Positions 1 to 14,200 of a stretch of DNA of 64,000 nt are shown here, in pieces. The stretch comes from Sporothrix humicola. Its lineage: Eukaryota; Ascomycota; Sordariomycetes; Ophiostomatales; Ophiostomataceae. The notes beneath the pieces are model-generated. The model was not told where the DNA came from. It searched no databases and worked only from the letters and a program-made list of their open reading frames with translations. Position 1 is the first letter of the stretch, and each line of letters opens with the position of its first letter. The stretch lies in the NCBI GenBank assembly GCA_021396245.1, contig WNYE01000097.1, forward strand, positions 89,438-153,437, in the 5' to 3' direction. The position numbers and the translations under genes were made by a program.

Positions 1-1764
1 AGACTTGGGGATTCAGATGCCGTTATTCGTATGGTCTGTCTCCCTTCCAAAGGACCGATATCGAAAGAGGGGTGGATAGTGAAAACAACAGGGAGACGAA
101 GCAGGTCGAGTGACGAGAACAGAACGAGAGAGGCTGGATTTGTCGAAGCGAGGGGACAGAACGGGCAGGCAGACAGAAAAGCAAACAGGTCAAAAAGAGG
201 GGAACGTAGGAAAAGAGTGAGCGCAGGCGACGAGGGTCGGGGGGCGTGCGAGGGGGTCAGTGAGGTTTAAGAGCGAGCGAGAATGCAACGGTGCGCGAGG
301 GTGCGTCTGGGTGCGCCTGATTTTGTGTGTGCAGGCCCCTATCACGGATGGCCGTTAATGCAACCAAGCGTCTGTCAGAATGGACGGGTAAGAGACGACC
401 TCGCGGCGGGCGACCAAGACAAACGCATCACATGTCGTGGTCGAGGAAGCGACGTAGGCGCGAGGGGACAAGATGGGCACACAAATGCAGACAAATGCAG
501 TCAGATGCGGACAAAAAACAGATAAGGACAGGCAAAAACAGACACAGGCACTCAAAAACACGCGAGACGTAGAAAAATACGATAGACTACCCCGTGCTTT
601 GGCGTAATCGACAGTGCGTTATGATATGTCTGTCTCGAGTTGGTGTTGACGCGGACGGTGGATGAGGTCTCGCAATTGGTGTTGTTTTGGATCCTCTTTT
701 TACGCTTCTGCTGCCCTTTGTTCGTGGGCTGCAGTCTGCACCTTTCTGATGGTTGTCTGGGCCAGGCGAACCGGGCGATCGGCAAGCGGCGACTCGGCGA
801 GATCTATTAGGTGTGCTAGTCTTTTGTTCTCTGTATGTCTGCCGATGCACAAGAGAGCGTGTGCTGTGCTGTGTTTGTGTTGTAGGGCGAATTAGACACT
901 GAAGAGGGGCAGGGCGGGCGAAGCAAGGGAAGCAAGGAGAACAAACACCCAAGGCGAGGGAGCGAGGGATGATGGGAGAACGCGAGCGTCTGTAGATCTG
1001 GAGCGAGGGAGAGATGTGGAGGAATGAGGGCTGGGACGATGATGACTGACAATGAAGCCAAAAAGACGAGCAGAATTGCGGTCGATGAAGCTGCCGGGAT
1101 CGATACAATTCACAGGCAGGGGGCCAACAGCGGATGAAAGAAAAAGGAGAAGCATTCACTTGGAAAGAGCCAACCGTTTTCTTGCAAACACACAACAAGA
1201 GCGAAAATGACGGCAAGAACTATCGAAAAACGGGGACAGCAACAAGACTTGGAAGGAACTGGGTCAGTGTGGGCAGGTGCGATGCTGACAAAACGGGGCC
1301 CGATCGAGGTGGCTAGTCAACAGACCATCGAAAGAACAGGGCACCGTCTGGTTTGTGTGCCCGAGTCTGTTTTTGATGGAGGGAGAAGAGGGGTGGGTGG
1401 CTCTTTCCTTCCAGACGGTTTTTTTCACTGTTGGTGTCGCGTTGTGGTTGTGTGGGTAAGTTGACTGGCCGTGTGGGGCCGATTGGACTCTGGCCAACTG
1501 TGCTTCCGTTTTGCATGACAACAAGCGCAAAAGGTGACCGAGGTGACTCGTAAAGTAATGGCAGCTTCGTGTGGCGAGTAAGAGCTTTTTGAGCATCTTT
1601 TACTTGTTGTCTATGGTTCGTTGTTTTTATGGTTATGTGCAACCCTTTTCCCCGGCATTGACTTTGTCGGGAGAGTTTCCATGTTTCTGTCCTTTTCCCA
1701 TCGCACTTTCCTACAAATTTGTTGAGACCTGCGAGCTACGTGGCGTTGGGCAAGCGGCCTGGGT
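1..1764. other. Gene desert, part 1 (no gene recognised)
   Basis: I see no recognisable gene here. The longest open frame (about 209 codons, minus strand, 587-1216) is rich in Ser, Pro, Arg and Cys and matches no family I know; overlapping open frames on both strands suggest chance openness. The plus strand is markedly purine-rich at about 60-550 and 900-1250. Confidence 0.6.
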
Positions 1765-1785
1765 CGTTCTTTCCCAGGGAACCAG

Positions 1786-1788
<3 letters not shown>

Positions 1789-1847
<59 letters not shown>
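1789..1847 (+). repeat. Poly(A) tract of 59 A
   Basis: An uninterrupted run of 59 A. It lies between two exact copies of the 13-mer CGTTCTTTCCCAG at 1765-1777 and 1906-1918. The 3' copy is 58 nt away from the A-run rather than next to it, so a standard retroposon structure does not fit cleanly. The run length may be imprecise in the assembly. Confidence 0.9.
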
Positions 1848-1850
<3 letters not shown>

Positions 1851-4800
1851 TGCAGCCGAAGTCATAGCGAAGGTGGCCTAGGAAACAGGCAATGGGTGAG
1901 CGAACCGTTCTTTCCCAGTTGCTACTAGAACCGTCTGCCGTTGCAATACGGAGCAAGCACAAGTGGCTTCCCAAAAATAAATAAAAGTCGAGCTTTGAAA
2001 AGGGGCATCCAGCTATCGCGCTAGCCTGAACAGGAGAAAGGCAGGCACGAACCACACCCGTTTCCGTTGTTAGCGTACCAGGAAATCGCACCACAGCAAA
2101 AGACAGAATACTGAATACGGAGTGTGGGAGCCGGCGGTGGCAAAAGAACCTGCACAAATGAATGGAGAGATCGGGAAAGTAAATAAATAGCGAATAAACA
2201 GTAAATAAATGCAATACTCCCATATTTACAAGTGCAACTAAAATACTTGGAAAAAGTTGTACCTGCACAACGTCAATAGTGTCGATTATATGTACTTTTG
2301 TTTATGGGTTCCTGCCGTTTTACCGTTGCGAATATCGCTCCTACCGTTGAAGCACTACCGTTGTCCCATCGCACCAGGCATCGCGCCTTCCTCTTTTTTG
2401 CAGCCCTCTTGTCCCTCTTTGCACTGGAGTCTTTCTTTCTTTTTTCTTCTGGGCTCTGGCCCTGCCCGCTTTGGCTCTGGTCTCTGGTATTCTGGCGGTC
2501 TTTCCTCTTTTCTCTCCCAGTTACACCCAATTTAACGGTCCCCATCCCGGCCGCTGGTGGGGTTGGAAGGCAGAACCAGGGGTCGGCAGGGGTCGGTATC
2601 TTTCCAGCGTTACATTGCCAAGCAGTGTGCGTCTGTCATTGTTGCTTTTTGCTTGACTCTCTCGACTCTGTCATCTTTTCCGCTTTTTCACCTTTTCCTG
2701 CCTTTCAAGCTCTGCGTCTGCTCCACCTCCAACTGTCACCCACGGGCGGCGTTCCGTTGCTGCGACGTTGCCCAGCCCAATACAGCAAATACTGACTTTT
2801 TTTATCCTCACGCTTTTCACCTTTTCGGCTGCGTTCTCGTCGCTTTGGTCTTTTGTCGTCCAGTCTTTTCGTCTTTCTCGTCGTCTGGTCCAGAGCTGAT
2901 GTCGCCTTGCCCAGCCATCCGGTGTAATTTTGGAGGGAGGTTTTCCTTTTCGTCGTTTCTTTTGCCTGCCGTTGCAGCGCCGTTTTGGCTTCTCACGCCT
3001 CTGCTACCACCATGGTCCATGGCGTCCTTCTTTTTCTGACTGATTTTCCTGCTTCGATGAGATGCTCAGTTACTCCCCGTCCAGACCGACTCCTCCTCAT
3101 TCTCACTCCGCACTCCGTAGCCTCTCCAATCAAGACTCAAAATCCTCCCGTGCGGAACGCCTCTTCTGCTTTTGCTCAAGCTTCCCCCCTCCTGTCGCTG
3201 CGAAAGAGGAGACAAATCAATAGCAAGTTGCATCTTATGGACGGGAGCAGAGCCGAAATCTGTGTTGACAAGTCACGACGCATCCGTATCCGATGGCTCC
3301 GTCCCTGCATCTTATCTTTTGCCCGTCTCCTTTTGAAAGAGAGGCTGGCTTGACTCAAACCCGCAGAGCCCACCTCACTTTCCCAGTGACGGCTTTTGAT
3401 TTTTCTGTGAGGATCGCTCCTCCACTTGGGCCGTTCGCGTCGACGGGAAGTTAAATGGTCCCACCAGGGTTCACCCGAGGATGTGGGCGCTCGCCGTGAG
3501 GGATTTGACCAGGGCCCTTTGCCAGCCCAGACCAAGAAGAGACTCAAGAGTCAGGAATGACCAAGAAGCTGTGACTCGTAACAAGCATAAAGTAATATTT
3601 CCTATCGGCGGGTACGGGCATGGTCAAGATGTTCATTTGTGCGATGCAGAGTCGCTCATCGACACATCTTTGTCGCATCATTGCTCGATGAGCACCTGGT
3701 ATTTGCGTCTGTGGACAGGCAGTCTTCGTTGGCTACCATGGATCTCGTAGACAAGCGTCAAGCGCGGCGTTGGCGGCATAAAACAGACGCGTTGACTCGT
3801 CGGGCGACTTTTTCGTCAGAAAATAGAAAAGACGACGAAAGACCACGCGGCTGTGGGCAGCACCGGCCCATTGAGGCGGCCCATCCCATGGAGACAGCAT
3901 GGAGAGCACGAGAAACGAGAGCCCAGCAAAACGACCCATCACGACGGCCCACCGGTCTGGCCAGTCACATTTGCCATATCCAAGCAGGCTGCGCGATTAT
4001 CTTCCTTGCATCCCAATATTGAATATTTCTGCATGCAGAGCGCCTTTCCTGCACGTGGCATGAGCGAAGGATTGTGCATCGTACGGGTTTATTTCTTTTG
4101 AGCTTTTGAGCAGTGCGGAATCCTCGCGTGCTCGTGTTTTCGTCTCGTTTCTGATGAACTGTAGCTATCATGGTATATTTGTTTTTATTCGTTTTACTCG
4201 TTTTTTTCGTCTCGGAATTTTTTATTTTTTTTTAAAAAAACCCCCAAGAGAAGAGAAAAAAGAAATAACGTCAAAAAAATAATAAATCTAAGAACTGTAT
4301 CAACTCAAGATATCAAGTTGACAACTTGTAAGACACACATCCGCACGACCAAATAACACGCAACGTAAAACACACATTCAACGCCACGGGACCGCCGGGG
4401 ACGGAGCCTCCTCTATCGCGTGCCTGGCTTGTACCTGAATTGTGCCTGGTTGAGCCTGGCTTGAACGCCTCAAAGTAACACCAACGGAGGGTGTGCCCCT
4501 TTTTGCTAGCATGTCTTTTTCTCTTACGATTTATGCGCCATAAAAATTGGTATCAAGTTTTGTTAATGGTCGTCGCATGGGAAATTGTTGGAAATTGTTC
4601 ACTTTTCTTATTCTTCTTTTGTTCTTTGTTCTTTTGACGCAGAAGAAAAAGAAAAATGAAGTGCAAAAGAGGGGTTGAAGGAGGGGGAAATGATTACGAA
4701 GTACGACGTATGAATATTGAAAACGAGAGAGACCACGGTCCGATACCGACAGATCCTCTTTCTGTCTTGCTCATCAAACGGGTGATGATCATAACTTCCG

Positions 4801-7800
4801 CATCAACAAGAAGCAGAAAGAAGAAAATCTTCACACAAAAAACCCAGCGAGCCATGAACCCGCATGGCCAAGCCTCCTCCTGGACCCAAGAACCGAGAAC
4901 TCGAGTGTGTCGTTTTGTCGTTGTCTATCCCCTCCACGGACATTATTTTCATATTTTCGTATCCATTTTGTGACTCCAGAAGCAAGCGTTCCACGGATTG
5001 CCGGAAGGCTAACTCTCACTCGGTGAATTTTGATTCTCATCACATATGGCGGGACTGGTAATAATTGTTCCCCGGATAAGGGGTCCCCTCCATTCATTGC
5101 CATTGCGCGGCCTTCACAGGCCGTGAGAAAATTGTCGAAACTGTTCAGGTAAGGCTGTGTCTGAGAAAAGTAGCTAGGTACATGAGCTCACATACAATTG
5201 CCGCACAAAATCATGTCACTCCTATTCCTTTTTGAGGTATTTCCAAATCCCAACTCTCACTTACACCACAAGCCCACACACATCGCCCACACACACCTCT
5301 GTAACTTGACTGTCTGTGCCTGGAACTAGTTTGGGAAACTGTAAAGTTTTGGGGACCTCGCTTAAGTTTTAGCATTGAGTTTTTCTTTCCAGGGTGGTCA
5401 GCGCCCTGACCAGCACCACAGCCCAAAACTTACCAAGCAACTGCAAAGCAGGAAAAGTTGCGACGGTCAGCAAAAAGAAAAGAAAGATAGAGAAAGTCGC
5501 TGCCCCATTGATGCCATCCACCCACCAACAGGTCAAAAGATGCCGGGGTGCTGTGCCGGAAGCTTCATCCGGGGCCCATGGTCGTTCCCAAAACGTTGGT
5601 TGACGGTGAAGAAAAAGGAAGCAACAAACGTGTGTCGGTACCAGGCATTTCAAGAAAGAGAAAAGCGAGTTACGGTGAAAATACGAGTGACAAAGGTGAG
5701 TACTTCTCAGCGAGGGGCGATACATAACAAACAAGCAGGATTATCAACAGGCCGTTGTATTTCTTATGCTTTCAGGGGTCCTGTCACCGAAAAAAGAAAG
5801 TATATTTTGTATTTCAGCAAATCGCAATGAAGCGGTTGAAAAATGCCGTGATATTGTTACCCGAGGTTCACTCTACTCTCGAGTCCAAAAATTAAATTCA
5901 CTTCGAGGCACAATCATCGACGGCGGGCTCCGAGTTGTTGATTGTTTTTGTTTATTTTCACTCACAAAACTACGGTATGCGCAGAACTTCTCCTAGGCAC
6001 AAGTATGAAAACATATGTCTTGAAAAAGTTACCAGAATACTCGGCCGACCTTGTTAGTTTCTCTCCATTCTTTTTACCACTTGCCTCGTACGAGGTTGAA
6101 GATGTGCCGATGCTTGCATGCTCTTTGCAGCTATCGGGCTCGCCAGAACTCGTGTGCAGCGGAGACTTTTTCGGTGAACTAGGGGGGCGTGCGCAGGTGC
6201 AGCATGAAAAGAGAAGGACAAAACTTGAAAGGAAGACAGGGGAGACAAATCTCACTGCAGAAAGTTAAAACGAGAAAAAGGTACGACACACAAGTCGGCT
6301 TCGAGGCCGATCACGTCCAGACCGTGGTCGACCACGCCTCGACACGCCTGCCATGCTTTTTGGCTTCGATTTCGCCAGGTTTTGGCCTGGTTTTTTAACT
6401 TCGCCCATCCCGGCCGTTTTGCGGGCGTGCACCCTCTTCACCTGCAGCTAACAGCGAAAATGGACGAGAATCAATACGAAAAGACGCCCCACGACGTCCA
6501 AGCACAGCGCCATCAGCACAATCAGAACCTATTTTTGTTTCTTTACTTCTTTTTCTTCCTTTTTTTTTTCATCTCTTCTTCAGCCTACCTAGAAGAAAAA
6601 TAACTGCCTACCCGCTGCAGAATGGTCGTGCGCAAAACGACGGACCGACGAACGAACCTTTGGGAGAAGAAACTATTTACAAAAAGTACAACAGTGCACG
6701 AAAATGTCAAAGTTCGGACCAGAAGAGACCAGAAAGAGGCGCCTCCCAATATTGAAATCAAAATGGTCCCGATCTCTGTTGACCGGCCGGCATAATCGGC
6801 ATCGATAGGATGATGCAGACAGAAGATATGAGAACAGAGATGAACATGGAGAAAGATACAGACGGCCATGCCGACAGAGTCCTGGCAACTCGAGTGCCAA
6901 TCTCCAGCGCTGCAACACTGGTCCCAGAAATGGGGAATGACCTGCGGCCTCTTTTGCTGTCTTGGGACCTCGAGTGTGGATTTTTACTCTTGTCTGTTCT
7001 TCTCTTTTGTGATGTATCTGAAAAAAGTGCTTGCTTCTGCTTAAGGTACTGTACTATTCTCTCCTTTTCTTTCTTGTTGCCCTCTTTTTCCTCTTCTTGC
7101 GGCTGTTTTGCAATTGTTCCCACGGCCTTGGTAATTGCGACCTGCCTCGACAACTGCCTGCTTGGGAACGGACAAGGGGACTTCTTTTTTACTTTAAAAA
7201 TGAGCAAATGTGTGTGTGGACTCGACTCCAAAGTGTCTCCAGGTGTTCGTGAAGAGCACTGACCACGTCAATTTGACAGGAAAGGATAAGGGGGCACCAA
7301 GAGAACACCCTTGTGGTCTTGGGCTTGAATCATGACTGCTTTTCACTTCGTGAGTGTGTGTGAGAGAGTGAGAAAGAGAGCGATCAAAACGGTTCCCTGT
7401 TCACAATCCGTTTTCTCATGATCCCAAACTTGGAAAAGAGTCGTTCGTTCTATTCCCAAGACAGTCAAGTGCGGCTGGGATTTTGAGTGGACTCCTTACT
7501 ATTTTGCTATCAGTTCTCGATTTCTGTTCTGACCTTGGATTTTTTCGTCTTGTTGCTTGTTTTTATTGCTTTTTCGTTCCCAATTTTTTTCGTCGTGTCT
7601 CCATCTTATGAGCCCCTCCCTACTTTTTCCTCTTTCCTAGACCAGGGACCCGGGTCCAGGGCATTTTTCACCTTTTTCGTCTGGGCCCCGATGCTCGATG
7701 ACCCCCGTTCTTCGTGGGGAACCGGTCCTTGCTCGTCTCCCGTTAATTGAAAAGAATGAGAAGACGAAAAAAGACGAAAAAGGGCGTGAAGAGAAGAAAG

Positions 7801-10800
7801 GGTGTGGTCCAGAGACGGAAATAGTTACGGGAGACGTGAGAGTCTGGGCCCAGACACGAGTACGAAGTCGCCGACATCGAGGGACAGAACCAGCCTGGAT
7901 CACTGAAGAGCGAGCATCGTTGCTGTTTACAGGCAGTTTTTCAGTAATATCCCGAGGGCTGCCACCCGATCGCCACTGAACATTGCCATACGGAGGACGG
8001 AGGCCCTGCCGCGGAGAGAAAGAGAGGAAAAGAGGGTGTAAACGTGTGTAAGGCTAGCAACGGCGAAGAAAAAGAAAATACCAAGTCCTGTTTAAATCAC
8101 TACGGCAAAGGCGATGCAAGAAAAGGGAAGCATCTCGCGCAGGTATTTGTCAGAGAATAAAAGTTTTCTACTACATTGGACGAAGCGAACTGTCCAGGGT
8201 TGGTGATAATCAGCAGTTTATTGGAGTGAGGTGTGCTGGTTTCGCTGTTGGTATCAGAAAATAGCGCCAACGGCTGTGCCCGTTGGTTGCTACCTTTCTC
8301 TCACTTTTTACCGGGGTTCAGGAACCAAGGGATGAAAAACAGCTGTTGATGAAGAAAAAAGACGTTGCAAAGAGGGGGGCAGCTCCCATCAGGTACCTTT
8401 TCTAACAAAGAAAAAATCGACAGCATCCTGCGGGACAAAAGTACTGGAGAAAAGCTGAAGAGCAGAAAGTACGATGATTTTCAATGTTCATCGCCTGAGA
8501 ACAAAGAAACGAGCTGTATCCTCGTTCCCTGTCTGGCTCCTAGTGAGGAAAAAGAGACCAAAAAGTACTCTATTTTTGTGAGGTCTCCTCTTCTTCCCGC
8601 CCGCTGAGGAGAAACGGAACGAGCGGGAGAGCCCTTCCCTGATCGACGGAAAGCTTTACGTGGGGGAATTGAGTTAGTGGCCGCGAGAAAAGGACCTCTT
8701 TGGAGAAGACAAAGGCAAACCGGTACAAAGTATCTCGCCAATGGAAAAGTACCTTTCGCTCGACGATTCCCTGTTTTTACGCGTCAGCTTTTTGGAAAGA
8801 AGCTTCATCATTGACATGGAAGCTTGGCCACATCCAGGCCAGGCACAGAAAACCCTTCGAACTTCGTCTGCAAGGGACCAGGGGTTGAAGAGTGAGAAGC
8901 AGGCGAAGCGAAAGGATTCGCCGTCCTGTCTGCGCCAGCCTGTTGGTACTTTTTGCTGTCTGTTATCGGTCCCTACACAGTAGCTATCTGCGTTGGACTT
9001 TTGCTTCTTGCGAGCTTTGCGAGGATGGTGTGAGCATCCAGTGTTCCTTTGCTTCTTTGCTTCCTTGCGACTGTCTTTGTCCAACTCGGTACGCGACGCG
9101 ACTCGCATATGCAAATATATACACGATAAAAGTGGTGTTCCTTATTGCACAGTGTTCAGCGTTCAGCCGTTCCTTGAAAAAGGAGAAGGGAGCATTGAAA
9201 TCTTACTTCCGCGTCTTTCGGAACATTTTCATTCGCTCCCTCGCTTGTGCCTTCCGCCTTTTACCTCGCCCTGCACAGCCCTTTTTTGTGTATTCCGTAG
9301 CTGCAGTTGCATGAGAAACACGGCGTTGGTGTCGAGATTCCACATCCTCCACATCTGACATTTTCATACGGAGAGTTTGGATACTTCGAGTGTCTTCACC
9401 CCTATTTTCGGGCATGCTCTTGGGGGCGAAGTGAAGAGTTTTTTCTTGATTCTTGTATTCGTGTCTGCCCTTTTTTCTACGTCTGTGTGAAATCTCCGTA
9501 TGGGGTTTTTGACGGCAAAAAGGAAAGGGAGTGAGATTCTTAAGAGCTTGCCGTAGCCGTATTCCGTATTGGCATTCCTCGAGCCCAATAAATGTGTTGT
9601 GTGCTCCGTGCTTTTGTCGACGAGTCGAGCAATAAGATTTGTGTTATTACCCTTCATCCCATAAAATGATATCATTTTTGTGTCTCGTCCGTCTCTCGCC
9701 CTCGCCATGTCTGAAATGCGGTGTGTACTCCGTAAAATCCCATGTTTGCAAAGAGATTGCGGTTGTTTGAAAATATGGGCTATGAATTAGACTGGGCCAA
9801 GGCCCCGGGGACGAAAGAAGAGGAGCCAAAGAGGAGCATTTGAGATGAGAGAAGCCCCCGAAAAAAACAAGGGTCAACAATGAGAGACACTCCTAGGATT
9901 TTGAGACCCGAACGAGGCAAAGCTGCGGTCGCCATTTCGGCGGGAAAAGGGATACGACGACGGAGGGCATCCGCTAGGGGAGCGGCCGGAATTTTACTGT
10001 GGTGGGTGAGAAAATAAGAGAAAAAAATAGGGGACTGCCTTTGCCCTGCTTGGGCATAGGCTGCGTTCCTCTTTAATTCCTCTTGGGACAAGACTGGGCC
10101 CAAGACTTGAGAGACTGGGAGTCTGGATCTTCCCACGTCTCTGGACACGGGTGCCTCGTCGTATCCAAAAGTTGAAAAACAAACAGAAAAAAAAAACAGT
10201 CCGCAGGGGGAAAAGAGCAGACGAAAAGGAAAACGAGTTTGATGAGTGGGCCGTGAAAATTGGGGATTCGATACATCACTTTTTTGTATCCTCTGGTGTT
10301 CGTGATCCCTGTCTTCTCGAGTGCCTGCCCTCTGTAAATTTTTGTTTTAATTCCTCTTGCTGCATGTTTCGTTCGAATGGCTGCAGCCGACGCAGTATCA
10401 GCCAGTAGCAAAAGCAATGTGAGGCACAAAGACAAGCAGCAAAGACAACATCTGCAGAGAGCAAACAAGGTAAAGCGTCCCCAGAAATCAAGACGACCCC
10501 CTGCAATTGAGTGGGTTTCTGCAGGGGTTGTAGCGGGGTGGATGTGGAAAGAGAAGAGCCCAGCACTCAAAAAGTGACAAAAAACCAGCATCAACAAACA
10601 CCAACAGGAAAAAAAGCTGCAGGACAAGAAGCAAAAAAGAGACCCAGCAAGTTGTTCAGTGACCCATTCTCGTTATTCAAGGAGAGACATTTTTGGGCTT
10701 CTCGCACCCAGGCCGGTCGCCGCAGCCCACTAAAATGCAGCAGCTAGAGACGGGCGAGTGCGTTCCCCGAGAGGAATGCGGGACGCTCCTCTAGCCCCGT

Positions 10801-11179
10801 TGCCCGCCTTTTGCATTTTCAGTGACCTCGGTGCCGCTCTTCTGCTGCTCTTTGCCTGTTTTTCTCGCTGCAGTCCCGGCCGTGCAGCCCGGTTTTAGGA
10901 TGTCTCAGAGTCGCCTAGGAGAACAGACAGTGGGAAGGAAGAAGCAAAGAAAAGAGGAAGAAGCAAGAAACGAAGAGAAAAACAAGCAAAGAGTGCTTTC
11001 TTTTTCTTTGCTACCCTGGCCCAGTGGTTTCAACAGACATGAAAATTTCCTCAATTCCCCCACGTCTACCTATATGTATATGTATGTAAAGATGATTTCT
11101 TTTTCCCAAGGCTGATGAGCCTTTTGTCCAGTGGCACCTAGGATTCTCTTAGGATTCATCCTTCGGATCCGCTCTCGGA
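1848..11179. other. Gene desert, part 2 (no gene recognised)
   Basis: About 9.3 kb without a recognisable coding region. Pyrimidine-rich plus-strand blocks (about 2380-3200, 6540-6600, 7030-7110, 7490-7700) alternate with purine-rich blocks (about 3760-3960, 7750-8130, 10150-10660, 10910-11000). A small AT-rich island with long T and A runs lies at about 4190-4300. The words GACGAAAA/TTTTCGTC recur. Copies of TACGGAGT or its complement occur at 2116, 3112 and 9726. Regulatory DNA or non-coding transcription cannot be excluded. Confidence 0.55.
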
Positions 11180-11207
11180 AGCTCAGAGCTCAGAGTTCAG
11201 AGCTCAG
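11180..11207 (+). repeat. 7-bp tandem repeat (AGCTCAG)
   Basis: Four consecutive 7-bp units, three identical (AGCTCAG) and one with a C-to-T change (AGTTCAG). No function is evident. Confidence 0.9.
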
Positions 11208-14200
11208 AGCAGCAAAGTCCCAAAGCTCCTAGCTGCAGCGCGGTAATGAGCGGGAAGAAAGTGCGCAAAAGACACAAAAGAAACGAAATGCAACGGAGGG
11301 GAAAGCGAATGACGCAGCGCCAAAAGAAAACAAACCAATACTTGACACATGGCGATGGACACGACCAACACGGAGAGCCACCTAAAAGCCATCTAAAAGC
11401 CACCAAGAGCTATGATGGCCACGATGGGCGCGCGTCTTGTGTCTCGTTTTGCTGAAAGCTCCGGGCTGTCCTGCGGGCGCTATATCTCTTCTGTCAACGC
11501 GCCGTCCGTGGTGGCCATTCACACATATTTTGTATTAGTGCATCGTAGTCTGCATCTAACAAGACACCAGCGAACAAGACGAAAAAATGCAGAGTCGAGA
11601 CCGAAGAGATGGCACCATAGTTCGTGGTAAAACGTTTACTCCTTTCCTATTCGTCGCCGAAAGCCGAAGCCGAAAACGAACCACATACTTATAATCCGAA
11701 AGAAAGAAGAGACGAGAAGAAAAGAAAAAAAGACTGAGAAAAAATAATGACATACACGCCGAGACACCGGACAGTAGAGACCAGTCGAGAACACTACGAA
11801 GGTCGCCGAGAATAAGAAATGCAAAGAGCGAGGAGAAAGTTTACTCCCACCTGGGTTACGGCTGCGTGAGTTTCTTTGATTGTGCGAGCAGTATTTTCGT
11901 TGTCAGTTTTTGCGCTTCCTTACTTCTTGCATTGTCAACTTTGACGTAATTACTTGCTTCTCGTGCTACACCAACATCATCTTGTCTTTTGTTTGCTCGT
12001 GAAGGTATGACATATCTTACGACATATTTGCCTCGCATGGCCCCTCACATGACGCCTCTATTGACTTTTCTTTTTTGCTCCTCTTTTACCACAAAAAGTC
12101 CCCTTTTATTCTTATTATTCTCCTGTCCGCCTGTCCTTGTCGCTTGCCACTAGGTTGCCACGTAGCAATAGCTGAAAATAAAACAAAAAGAATACGCCAT
12201 TCTTGTGGTTTCTTTTGTTGGCTCCTTTTTTTGTACGACGGTGCTGCGGGGGTGAGTGGGATGTCTAAAAGGGCCGGTCTGTGTAAAAAGAATGGTGTCC
12301 AATATTGATTTTGCAAGATGACTAAAAAAGTCAATATCACGTTAGACCAAAACGGTGACAACTCCGTTTGTGCAACTGTGATGGTCTGGAGTACGTGACA
12401 AAAAAATGAACAAAAAGTACACGACAATGACCTTCTGTTTTTGGCTTTACATTATTTGTTACTTTGGAAAATGGTTCCTGCCGGCGTGTTGCAATGTTGA
12501 ATCAACACCATAAATACGGTTTCGTGTTGTAGATTATTTTATTTGCAACATTATTATTTTTCATAAAAATAAATAAACTTTAACAATTTTATTACCAAAA
12601 AACCATGTCTAAAAATTCTCTACTTTTTTGAAAACAATAAAGTAGACTGCTGGTTTAGTTCGTCAAATATTTTGTTTGAATCTTGTCTATCGTGACATGT
12701 CGTTGCTTGGACAAAACAGCGAAGAAAAAAGATGTCTTGTGATATTCTCATCTTCTCCGGACAGAATGGCCCGTGGTGCACGTCCGCTCTGATCGACCAA
12801 CAGGCGAGGCGGGAGCAAAAGCTAAAGCAAGACAAAAATAGCAGACCGTGCGCCCGGCACACGCCGCGGAGTATTTTTCGTCCTCTTGTTCTGACTTTTG
12901 ACCTCAGCCGTGTCAATCTTCTCACTGTTCTTACTCTTCTCTCCTTTACTCTCGTCTCTCACATCTGTAAATCTCTGCATGTTCTGTTTCTGTTCTGTTT
13001 CTATTTTCCCTCCTGTTCCTCATGTCCCGTGAGAATCTGTTTCCTTTTTGCACATCCGGTTAAAAGAGGGCGTTTGCGAGAAGAACGACAGTGAGAAAGA
13101 CGGGTAAAAAAACGTGGCATTCATTTATTTCTGCCGGCCGCTCAGATCGCTCATTCTGATTCTGCCTGCACTTCCCCAGAGTGCAATATCTGAATTGCCG
13201 GCCCGTCTCCTTTTTTTGCCCTTTTTGCCCTTTTTTGCTTTATGCTGACCCTTTTTGTGCGTTTTTCTGCTTGTGCTTGTCCCGTGTAATCTATTTTTGA
13301 CCGCCCAGAAAAGAGGGAAACGCAGAAACAGAGAAACACAAGAAGAACAAAAACTTCCCGCGAGTTTCGATTTCCCGTTTCATTTATTTTACCCGCACCG
13401 GTCGCCTTCCACGAAAGGAAAGACACGCACAAAAAGGGCCATAAAATGGCCGAATAATACGACACGTCTTAAGGTTAATATGCTGTTTCTTTATTACTCT
13501 CAAAACGATAGAACAGGCGTTGGAAACGTACCGGTTTCCAGGCCGACCATAAACAAGCAGATTGAGGAACTGAAGAAGAAGCGATCATGAAGCTCGAGAA
13601 AGTTCATACTACACACAGCTCGAAAAGAGGGTGTGCGATGGGCGGGGAATAGACGGGACAAGGAGCTTTGACCTCTTCTTTTTGCTTCTGGCGATATTGA
13701 GTTTTGTGAGGGGAAATGCTCAATTGATTGCGTGTAGAAGCGACAGAAACAACAGAGAAGCGGCAATGAGTTGGCAAGTCAACTTGCCATTGGAAGAGGT
13801 TGGCAATGAATTAGGAAATTGTCGGCCCCAAAAGGAGGCCAATTGGCAAGGCTACCCAATTATTGACAGCCTTACGGTCGATTGACGTCCAGCGACTGGA
13901 CCAGGCCCGTTTTGGCGTTGACAGCGCTCTTCTCCTCCTTCTTTACGACATACAAGACATAAAGGGTCTCAGAACAGCTTGTGCAGACACATTTACACAC
14001 ATGCCACGCTGAAATTGTGAGCACAACTCGTGGTATTTTATGTTTATCTTGAATATCCCGTTTATCCTGTCTTGCACAAAAACGACGGCTCCGTTTGGCA
14101 TCGTGGGACTTATGGATCTTCACTATTCTGTGAGATTCATGGGATATTTATTATGTACACCCAGCTGATGTGCACAGTTTATGTTTTACATAGCCGTGGG

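Noticed and set aside
587..1216. 209-codon minus-strand frame in the desert
   Set aside because: Rich in Ser/Pro/Arg, no motif, and several overlapping open frames on both strands.
1765..1918. Complete SINE or processed pseudogene
   Set aside because: The poly(A) is not next to the right-hand direct repeat, and the body between repeats is only about 130 nt with no recognisable parent.
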